NCBI GenBank assembly: GCA_964424205.1
Contig: CAYRIF010000031.1
Coordinates: 1 to 19,473, forward strand
DNA: 19,473 nucleotides
From: CAYRIF01 sp964424205
Lineage (GTDB): Bacteria > Bacteroidota > Bacteroidia > Cytophagales > Cyclobacteriaceae
Direction: 5' to 3'
Below, piece after piece: positions 12,896 through 19,473 of the stretch; within the stretch, counting starts at the first letter, position 1, and the number at the start of each line of letters is the position of its first letter. Both the position numbers and the translations under genes were made by a program. The notes under the pieces are model-generated. The model had not been told where the DNA came from and made no database searches. It saw only the letters and a list, made by a program, of their open reading frames with translations.

Positions 12896-13369
12896 ATGGC
12901 AACTAAAGTAAAAAAAATGCTTTTCATTCTCTCAAAAGCAACAATTGACAATGTTTATGCCGCTTTCATAATGGCAAATGGCGCAAGAATGGAAGGCATT
13001 GAAGCAGAGATTTTCTTTACCTTCTTTGGTCTAGAAGCAATTCAAAAGAAGAAATTGGAACATTTGCATGTTGCAACCGTTGGCAATCCAGCCATGCATA
13101 TTCCTACACTACTTGGCGGATTGCCAGGCATGGAAATAGTAGCAACTAAAATGATGAAAAAAGAAATGGAAAATTTAGACCTACCTTCAGTGGGCGAATT
13201 TCTTGAAATACTTTCAGACTCAGGCTGTAAATTATGGGCTTGCAAATTAGCAGTAGATATGTTCCATTTGGAAAAAGAAGACCTCATAGAAGAAATTGAA
13301 GGTATTTTAACAATAGGTGACTTTTATAATCGTGCAGATCAAGAAGGCGTACAACTGCTATTTATATAA
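12896..13369 (+). CDS. DsrE2-like (DsrE/DsrF/DrsH family) sulfurtransferase
   Basis: This 157-residue protein starts with the family strand and helix KKMLFILSKATIDNVYAAFI, then EAEIFFTFFGLEAIQKK, which is typical of DsrE2. The conserved cysteine region is DSGCKLWACKLAVDMF, giving Cys111 and Cys116 (CX4C); in DsrE2 proteins such a cysteine carries sulfur as persulfide or trisulfide. DsrE2 proteins are often membrane associated, but here there is no clear membrane helix, only moderately hydrophobic strands. Partner genes tusA and rhodanese, common beside dsrE2, are absent from the window. It lies 125 bp after the TusE-like gene, so it may be expressed from its own promoter or as the last gene of the sulfur block. 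Confidence 0.85.
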   Translation: MATKVKKMLFILSKATIDNVYAAFIMANGARMEGIEAEIFFTFFGLEAIQKKKLEHLHVATVGNPAMHIPTLLGGLPGMEIVATKMMKKEMENLDLPSVGEFLEILSDSGCKLWACKLAVDMFHLEKEDLIEEIEGILTIGDFYNRADQEGVQLLFI

Positions 13370-13660
13370 CCAAAACCACCTTAGTTTTAGCAACCATTTT
13401 TGTGAGTATGACGTTTTTTTACAACCCTAACCAAGACTAGGATTTGCTGAAAATGCGTATCTTCTCCGTGCTCTGCGTTCCTCAATAGTCGTTATCTTAG
13501 TGGGATTAAAAGATTTTTCTCCTTTCTCTATGGTCTGTGTTTGTGCAGAACACCCCTTAACATCCTCTTTCATGTATTTCCGTTAACCTAATAAATGAAT
13601 ATTAATTCTTTGATATTCAGAATTTGACATTTTTCAGAAGACCCTAATAAAACTTTATCA
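13370..13660. other. Convergent intergenic region with possible degenerate repeat and weak hairpin
   Basis: This 291-bp region lies between converging genes. Bases about 13460-13485 (CTCCGTGCTCTGCGTTCCTC) resemble a degenerate pyrimidine-rich 'CTCTGCGTTCCTCTGTGG' family of intergenic sequences that I recall from many bacterial genomes, often near GxxExxY genes; no such gene is intact here. An imperfect terminator candidate is TGAATAT (13596-13602) with ATATTCA (13613-13619), loop 10 nt. There is no convincing ORF. Confidence 0.35.
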
Positions 13661-15646
13661 CTACCTAAACAGCAAAACCTCAGGTCTAGAAAAATCAAAA
13701 TCATCTAATCGCAATCGGCTTCTGCTTCCAAAATCCAATGAATTTTGATTATTTCCATTAGGGGTTGCAGGATAAAAAGCAAACCTGATCAATACATTGT
13801 CAAAAATGACATTATCATTATGCAGCCGTGCTCCTATGCCGTAGCCATGATACAATGTGCTTTTCAAAAAACTTCGCCGATTAGAAATAATACCAACATC
13901 TGCAAAGGCGAATAAGGCGGTTTTGAATCCCAAAATATGAAAAGGGGAAAAAGCGACACTTTCTGCTTTTATGTTGATTCGCTTATCACCTCTGAAAAAT
14001 CTGTCATTTAACCCGCGTATACCATTTTCATTTCGCAGGTGAATATATTCATCATCATATCTTCTCAAGCCATGGGTGTATCCTACCTTCAAGAAGTGAC
14101 GAAACGCCCATCTACTTCGGCGGTACAGGTTACTAAAGAAGCGAACCTCCGTTTTCAAAACCCCTTGCTCTCCCCCACCATCTCTGATAAAACTCCCGAT
14201 AGCAAAATCATATTTTAAATATCCTTTCCTAAAAATAAAACCGCCTTTACTAAAGCTCACATTCCAATAATACCGATCCTGGTACTCATTAAATTCTTTA
14301 CCAAAGGTAACATCAAATCTATAGCCAACTGGAATATCTTCTGTAGCACCATATTGCAAAACCAAGCCGCTTTTCTGATAATTCCTTTTATTAAACCCTA
14401 CTTTTAAAAGAATTGTCTTTTTGTTATAAAACGTCTGATTGGTATCCAAACTCACCACAGGTCTTTTGATATAATCAACAGCTGAGCCTCCAATTCCTAA
14501 TAAAATACGTTTTTTATCAAAAGCAGCAGTGCTGGACATATCAAACCCTTTAGCAAACCACGCATCTGCAAAGTTATATTTTGTGAAGAATTCAATATTC
14601 TCACCTGAGTCTAGCAATCTGAAGTTTATACGCTCAGTATGCGCTATGCTTACTCCCCCAGCCGTTTTAATCTCAGAAGATACAAAGCCTCTACCAATAT
14701 CCGCCCCCACGGTTTTATATGTTGCGCTCGTGGCAAAATCAAAATTTGCATCAACAAAAGTATGTTTGATATTGGCAATTTTATAGCGCCCCTCATACCC
14801 TATTTTTGGTGTCCTTGATTGATCATAAAGTATCTTATTCCGCAACTCATTACCCAACCCAAAGAGATTTTCTTCATCAAGAATCACGTTAAATTTTGTT
14901 GGACTTGAATAACCACCATCAATCTCTATAGACCAAACATCCTTTGTTACAATGAGCAAATCATACTGTTCATCATTATTTGGAATTGTTACAAAATAAA
15001 TCTTAGCATCACGAATATAAGGCAATCGGCGGACTAGACGCTCACTTTCTGCCACTTCACGTGGGATTATTAAACTTCCCGCTTCTAACAATAGATTTTT
15101 TCTAATCACCCACCTTTTGGTCAACGCATGAATACCATTTCCTAATTTATTGAATCCAGTGTTATTATAATAGTTGGTATCAGGAAAATGTGTGCCGAAA
15201 GATTCTAATCTCTTTACAATAATATTTCGAACCCGTTTTCCTGCATATTTTTGGAAGGAATTTTCATTCTTTTTTGTTACATCTTTCTTTTTTTGAGTGG
15301 TATTATCATAATTAGGGCTAGAAAAAAGTAAACCGAATATTTCTTTCCCCACATTGGTTTTTTCCATTCGATATTCCAAGTTGGTATAAAATTTCGACTC
15401 ACTTTCGCCAGTGCCAGGTTGTAGTCGTCTCGTTTTCCAGTAAGGCAATATTAATGCGGTATCAAAATGAAAATATTCCCTCTTTTGGTCAATATACGCA
15501 TAGGTATGCGCCTTGATAACCAATGTATCCAATTCATCTGATGTTTTAGAATTTTGTGCATTAACAAATGAAGATAGACTTGTTATTAGTCCAAGCGTGA
15601 ATAACACTTTTGAAAATATAATATCGAAAAATTTAGTCAGTACCAT
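13661..15646 (-). CDS. Outer-membrane protein with POTRA-like domain and beta-barrel (Omp85/BamA-like)
   Basis: This 661-residue protein has a signal peptide (about 10-30, LFTLGLITSLSSFVNA), an N-terminal extension with a lysine/asparagine-rich stretch (about 110-130), and a POTRA-like domain at about 138-241. The POTRA features are VRNIIVKRLESFG, LLLEAGSLI, ESERLVRRLPYIRDAKIYF and YDLLIVTKDVWSIE. From about 245 on, alternating amphipathic beta-strands form a likely 16-strand-type barrel. The tail after the last strand (VLIRFAFYP) is long and ends SRPEVLLFR rather than with a BamA-like terminal Phe. One POTRA plus barrel fits the Omp85 superfamily, in a Bacteroidota-specific branch of unknown substrate; it is not the essential BamA, which has five POTRAs. 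Its ATG is 9 bp after the PAS kinase stop, so they share a transcript. Confidence 0.68.
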   Translation of the reverse strand: MVLTKFFDIIFSKVLFTLGLITSLSSFVNAQNSKTSDELDTLVIKAHTYAYIDQKREYFHFDTALILPYWKTRRLQPGTGESESKFYTNLEYRMEKTNVGKEIFGLLFSSPNYDNTTQKKKDVTKKNENSFQKYAGKRVRNIIVKRLESFGTHFPDTNYYNNTGFNKLGNGIHALTKRWVIRKNLLLEAGSLIIPREVAESERLVRRLPYIRDAKIYFVTIPNNDEQYDLLIVTKDVWSIEIDGGYSSPTKFNVILDEENLFGLGNELRNKILYDQSRTPKIGYEGRYKIANIKHTFVDANFDFATSATYKTVGADIGRGFVSSEIKTAGGVSIAHTERINFRLLDSGENIEFFTKYNFADAWFAKGFDMSSTAAFDKKRILLGIGGSAVDYIKRPVVSLDTNQTFYNKKTILLKVGFNKRNYQKSGLVLQYGATEDIPVGYRFDVTFGKEFNEYQDRYYWNVSFSKGGFIFRKGYLKYDFAIGSFIRDGGGEQGVLKTEVRFFSNLYRRSRWAFRHFLKVGYTHGLRRYDDEYIHLRNENGIRGLNDRFFRGDKRINIKAESVAFSPFHILGFKTALFAFADVGIISNRRSFLKSTLYHGYGIGARLHNDNVIFDNVLIRFAFYPATPNGNNQNSLDFGSRSRLRLDDFDFSRPEVLLFR

Positions 15647-15655
15647 TGGCAAGTA

Positions 15656-18145
15656 TTATTTTATGATTGGGATTTCTACTTTAAACGTGGTTCCAATCCC
15701 TTTTTCTGAATCTAAGCTTACCTTTCCTTGCAGTTTATTCACAGATTCTTTTAAAATATATAATCCTAAGCCTGTTCCATAAGTTTTATGGCCAGTTGTA
15801 AAAAACATATCAAACACGCTATCTTGGTAATTTCTATCAATACCAATTCCATTATCCTCACATATTATCTGGAATTGCTTCGGACTACTATCTATAGTAA
15901 TCGTAATTTGCGGATGAGGTTTACTTAAATCATGGTATTTAATCGCATTGGAAATTAGATTAGACAAAATTAATTGCAGTCTTAATTTGTCTGTATATAT
16001 CATCAACTTCGCTGAAGGTACAATTATATACTTTATACTACTTGCGCCTACCATAAAACTTAGCTCTGCCACTGTTAGTTTTATCATACTTACAATATCA
16101 ATATCAGTCTTTTGAATAGCATACTTTTCATTTCTGGAAAAATCAGCTATCTCCTTTATAAAGTCACCTAACCGTTTAAGACTTTTTTCCAACATTTCTA
16201 TATATTCCAAAACACCGCTATTCTCACTAAATTCTAATCGCATCAGATTGGTTAACCCCAGTGCTGAAGTGATAGGTGCTCTTAATTCATGAGAAGTGCT
16301 GTAAGAAAATTTATCAAGTTCCTGGTTCTTTTTATTCAACGCTTCTATATTTTCTTCTAGTTGATTTCTCACTAGTACACGCTCAGTGATATCTAACATG
16401 GTACCATATAAGTATTCCACTTCACCAAAACTATTCAGTCTTTTTCTAGTAATGGCTTCTAGATACCTTGTTTCACCATTATCGGTAATGTATCGCAACT
16501 CGAAAAAATCTTTCTCTGGACTACTCATCCACATTTTTAACCTTTCCTTGTATCCATCGATATCATCGGGATGAATATACTTGAGATATTCCTTTGGCGT
16601 AGGCGCAGGATTTTTTACATCCCAATTTAGAATTCTATATAACTCGTCAGACCAGTAAGTTCTGTTAGACCGTGCATCATATTCCCAGTGTCCAAGTTTT
16701 GCTAGTTTTTGTGCCTCTCTATAGGAGGATTCCCTTTCTTTTAATTCAATTTCTTTTAACTTTCTGTCAGTGATGTCCATCAAAACACCATACATTTCCA
16801 ATACTTCATTATTATCATTCACCCGCTTTTGTGCGGTCCCTTCAATATACTTTACAATATTTCCTTTTAGCAGTATCCTGAATTGGAAATTTAGTGGATC
16901 CGGGTTTTTCAATGTCTCTAGATGGCTTTTGTAATAACTTTTTCTGTCATCGGGATGAATATATTCAAGGTATTGGTTTAACAATGGCGCCCCTAGTGCT
17001 GGATCTCTCCTGAATATTCTAAAGATCTCATCAGACCAAATCACTTGATTATTATGCAAGTCTAACTTCCAACTTCCCAAATGCGCTAATCTTTCTGCAT
17101 CTTTATAAAAATCCTCACTTTCTTGTAACTTTATTTCTTTAATTTTCCTACCTGTGACATCCATCAAGGTTCCAAACAGGGTACTCACCTGATCATTCCC
17201 GTCTATTTTCTTTCGTACAACACCCTCCACATACTTAATGCTACCATCATTTCGTATTATTCTAAAAATATATTTTCCAGAGTCTACTCCCCCAATTGCC
17301 TCGTTAAAAATTTTAACATATTTGTCGCGATCATTTGGATGAAGATATGCTATAAATTCACCTAAAGATGGTGCCCCTAATGCTTGATCTCTACCAAATA
17401 TGTTATATACCTCTTCAGACCAATAGCCTTGCTCTTTGATTAAATCAAATTTCCAATTACCCAAATGTGCAATTTTTACTGCTTCTTTATAAAAGGCTTC
17501 ACTTTGCTTTAGTTTTGCTTTAGTTTTTAAAAGTATTAATGCTTCCTCCTCCCTTTTTATTCTAATTTCTTTTTCATTCAAAAAATTGTCTAGAATAATA
17601 TTCCGTGCTAATAATATAATCACTAAAAACGTAACATTAATCCATATAAACATAAATGAATTTAACATCCACTGAAGTACCTGAAAATTCGTCAAGGGTG
17701 CAACAATCAGAATTTTAAAATGAATGAGTAGTCCAACAGTATTAATTAGAATAAAGTTAAACATGAGCAGGGCAAATACAATAGATGCTTTCTTAAAAAT
17801 GGATAAAATAACCGTGGAAGTAAGTAGCCATATCCAAAACATGCCATCAAGCCCTATGTTATATAACGAGGTGCCAGCCGCTACGTATAACATGACTACC
17901 GTCAGGTATAAACGAAAATTGAAAGGCGTATTTCTAAATATGTTTATAAACAGTATAGCGCAAAAGACTAGGGCTTCTAATGCTTTCACAGAAGAAGACA
18001 TTTCCTCCCAATGTAAAAAGGCATTTAGAATAATTGATACCGTTCCACCTAACAAAAGGGAAATATGAATATTACGAAAGACGTCCTCCCTCCATTTAAG
18101 TAAGATTTCATTGGTCTCAAAATCGTAATCATGAAATAATATCAT
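15656..18145 (-). CDS. Membrane sensor histidine kinase with three tandem PAS domains
   Basis: This 829-residue protein starts with about six to seven hydrophobic helices (about 25-185), a charged helix (185-215) and three similar PAS units at about 215-340, 345-465 and 473-592. Each begins with (K/R)(E/D)A and AxLGxW, has a YWSDE-type strand, and contains YIHPDD. The kinase core has the H-box SYSTSHELRAPITSALGL (His619), N-box NLISNAIKYHD (Asn733), DNGIGID (764-770) and GTGLGLYILKE (790-800). The complete core means it should autophosphorylate. No response regulator is adjacent, so the phosphate target lies elsewhere. The next gene, on the same transcript, is a POTRA-barrel protein, unusual company for a kinase. 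The PAS ligand (redox, light, small molecule) cannot be told; no heme or flavin signature residue is obvious. Confidence 0.93.
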   Translation of the reverse strand: MILFHDYDFETNEILLKWREDVFRNIHISLLLGGTVSIILNAFLHWEEMSSSVKALEALVFCAILFINIFRNTPFNFRLYLTVVMLYVAAGTSLYNIGLDGMFWIWLLTSTVILSIFKKASIVFALLMFNFILINTVGLLIHFKILIVAPLTNFQVLQWMLNSFMFIWINVTFLVIILLARNIILDNFLNEKEIRIKREEEALILLKTKAKLKQSEAFYKEAVKIAHLGNWKFDLIKEQGYWSEEVYNIFGRDQALGAPSLGEFIAYLHPNDRDKYVKIFNEAIGGVDSGKYIFRIIRNDGSIKYVEGVVRKKIDGNDQVSTLFGTLMDVTGRKIKEIKLQESEDFYKDAERLAHLGSWKLDLHNNQVIWSDEIFRIFRRDPALGAPLLNQYLEYIHPDDRKSYYKSHLETLKNPDPLNFQFRILLKGNIVKYIEGTAQKRVNDNNEVLEMYGVLMDITDRKLKEIELKERESSYREAQKLAKLGHWEYDARSNRTYWSDELYRILNWDVKNPAPTPKEYLKYIHPDDIDGYKERLKMWMSSPEKDFFELRYITDNGETRYLEAITRKRLNSFGEVEYLYGTMLDITERVLVRNQLEENIEALNKKNQELDKFSYSTSHELRAPITSALGLTNLMRLEFSENSGVLEYIEMLEKSLKRLGDFIKEIADFSRNEKYAIQKTDIDIVSMIKLTVAELSFMVGASSIKYIIVPSAKLMIYTDKLRLQLILSNLISNAIKYHDLSKPHPQITITIDSSPKQFQIICEDNGIGIDRNYQDSVFDMFFTTGHKTYGTGLGLYILKESVNKLQGKVSLDSEKGIGTTFKVEIPIIK

Positions 18146-18282
18146 TTACAGTATTGGATTTTGGTGTGATAAATAGTAAAATTAATATAAAAAAAACTTT
18201 CTATTCTAAAATACTGCAAATAATTCGCCAAGATATGAGGTAACTACTTTAATATAAAAAATAAGCAAACAACAGTCCCTTC

Positions 18283-19473
18283 CTATTGAGAGAACTTTCC
18301 TTTTAATGCGGCTAAAGCATCATTCATATTTTGTGGTTTCTCTTTCCTATCAAAAACTGCTTTAGACTTTTTATGCGCTGTTTTAGGTTTTTTCCCGTGA
18401 GGCATCTCACCCTTCATGCTCAATGCAATGCGTTTGCGAGAAATCTCAATTTCCATTATTGTAACGTCCACTTTTTGATTTACTTTAACTACCTCATTGG
18501 GATCAGCAATAAAACGATTTGCCAACTGAGAAATATGCACCAACCCATCTTGATGCACACCAATGTCTACAAAAGCACCAAACTTGGTGACATTCGTGAC
18601 TATACCTGGTAGTTTCATTCCAATTTTCAAATCTCCAACTTCGTTGACTCCTTCTTCAAAAGAGAATGCTTCAAATGCAGCGCGAGGGTCTCTTCCAGGT
18701 TTATTCAATTCAGATAAAATATCATTTAGTGTTGGCAGTCCTACCTCTTCACTTAGATAATGATGTAGGTTAATTTCCCTTCTCTTAGCTGGATCGCTTA
18801 CAAGTTTCTCTACATTTACTCCAATATCCTTAGCCATTGTAGTTACCAATGCATACCTTTCTGGGTGCACCGCACTATTATCTAATGGATTTTTTGCCTC
18901 AGCAATTCGCAAAAAACCTGCAGCTTGTTCAAATACTTTATCTCCTAGCCTGGGTACTTTTTTTAATGCCGCACGACTTCTAAAAGCACCATTTTCATTT
19001 CGGTAGTTGACTATATTTTTGGCAATAACATCGCCTACTCCCGAAACATAGCTCAGGAGCTCCTTGCTTGCTGTATTCACCTCAACCCCCACTTTATTCA
19101 CACAGCTACTGACCACATCATCCAATGATTTTTTTAATAGGCTTTGATCCACATCATGCTGGTACTGCCCTACCCCAATTGATTTAGGATCTAATTTTAC
19201 CAACTCAGCCAATGGATCCATCAACCTTCTTCCAATAGATACTGAACCCCTCACCGTCAAATCAAAATCTGGAAATTCCTCTCTTGCTGATTCTGACGCA
19301 GAATAAATGGAGGCACCACTCTCATTCACAACTACAACGGTAACTTTAGTATCAAATTTAATATTCCTGACCAGCGATTCTGTTTCTCGTCCTGCCGTAC
19401 CATTCCCTATTGCAATAGCTTCAATATTATACTTTTTTACCAATTTTATTAATAACAACTCTGATTCCTTTGT
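18283..19473 (-). CDS. tex: Tex-family RNA-binding protein (C-terminal part; N terminus beyond the right edge)
   Basis: The frame is open through the window edge (it reads TKESELLLIKLVKKYN before the first shown motif), so the 396 visible residues are the C-terminal half of a protein normally about 700-780 long. It contains the end of the YqgF-like domain (IEAIAIGNGTAGRETES, VNESGASIYSASESAREEFP, SIGVGQYQHDVDQSLLKKSL). Then come helix-hairpin-helix motifs (LSYVSGVGDVIAKNIVNYRN, LKKVPRLGDKVFEQAAGFLR) and an S1 domain (MKLPGIVTNVTKFGAFVDIG, QDGLVHISQL, ISRKRIALSMKG). A basic tail ends NDALAALKGKFSQ. Tex proteins bind nucleic acids, associate with transcription and ribosomes, and are usually non-essential. 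It is separated from the PAS kinase by a 137-bp AT-rich gap on the same strand. Confidence 0.95.
   Translation of the reverse strand, partial: TKESELLLIKLVKKYNIEAIAIGNGTAGRETESLVRNIKFDTKVTVVVVNESGASIYSASESAREEFPDFDLTVRGSVSIGRRLMDPLAELVKLDPKSIGVGQYQHDVDQSLLKKSLDDVVSSCVNKVGVEVNTASKELLSYVSGVGDVIAKNIVNYRNENGAFRSRAALKKVPRLGDKVFEQAAGFLRIAEAKNPLDNSAVHPERYALVTTMAKDIGVNVEKLVSDPAKRREINLHHYLSEEVGLPTLNDILSELNKPGRDPRAAFEAFSFEEGVNEVGDLKIGMKLPGIVTNVTKFGAFVDIGVHQDGLVHISQLANRFIADPNEVVKVNQKVDVTIMEIEISRKRIALSMKGEMPHGKKPKTAHKKSKAVFDRKEKPQNMNDALAALKGKFSQ

Noticed and set aside
13596..13619. Hairpin TGAATAT/ATATTCA as a bidirectional terminator
   Set aside because: The stem is only 7 AT-rich pairs with a 10-nt loop and a poor T-run, so it is too weak to call as a feature of its own.
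14529..14786. Plus-strand open frame of 85 codons opposite the POTRA-barrel gene
   Set aside because: It is antisense to a long gene with clear barrel and POTRA features, has no recognisable motif, and is explained as a shadow frame. The same applies to the other antisense frames inside the aminotransferase, TPR, ABC-F, SQR, PAS kinase and Tex genes.
19456..19458. Apparent start of the Tex-like frame at 19458
   Set aside because: The codon is TTG inside the YqgF-like domain and the frame stays open to the window edge, so this is an internal Leu of a truncated gene.

Overview
The window looks like chromosomal DNA of a low-GC Bacteroidota bacterium (Cytophagia/Chitinophagia-like; the exact order cannot be told from sequence alone). 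Reasons: start codons lack Shine-Dalgarno sequences, two upstream regions carry TAnnTTTG (-7) promoter elements, and the protein families are typical of that phylum (TPR/histidine-kinase-like sensor ending in NAHKLRAP, YbiT-like ABC-F, DUF5777 barrel, CX4CH lipoprotein cytochromes, PAS-repeat kinases).

Layout. 1-132: tail of an unidentified gene. 146-1333: PLP-dependent class III aminotransferase. 1347-2361: a REP/RAYT mobile unit, meaning an intact HUH/Y1 transposase between two short palindromes, followed by a second, internally deleted copy also bounded by palindromes. 2416-3459, minus strand: a LexA/CI-type (XRE + S24 protease) repressor behind a small unknown gene, with two matched operator-like palindromes upstream. 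3691-7496, plus strand: a TPR sensor that has a histidine phosphoacceptor domain but no ATPase domain, a YbiT-like ABC-F ATPase and an overlapping thioredoxin-like gene. 7536-7859, minus strand: YegP-like protein. 8157-13369, plus strand: a redox/sulfur block. 13661-18145, minus strand: a triple-PAS sensor histidine kinase followed 9 bp later by a POTRA/beta-barrel outer-membrane protein. 18283-19473, minus strand: the C-terminal part of Tex.

The most coherent system is the 8157-13369 block. It encodes two cytochrome c-like lipoproteins using CX4CH as well as CXXCH heme motifs, a DUF5777 beta-barrel and a diheme cytochrome c, all nearly touching. A sulfide:quinone oxidoreductase, a single-cysteine TusE/DsrC-family carrier and a DsrE2-like protein follow. 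A plausible reading, which is inference, is oxidation of sulfide or another reduced sulfur compound, with electrons going to quinone and/or envelope cytochromes and sulfane sulfur handled by the TusE and DsrE2 proteins. No dsrAB, sox or hdr genes are visible here.

The best candidates for new biology are (a) the REP palindromes and their tandem deleted derivative around the transposase, (b) the barrel-plus-lipocytochrome cluster linked to SQR, and (c) the twin operators of the S24 repressor controlling an unknown 84-residue protein.
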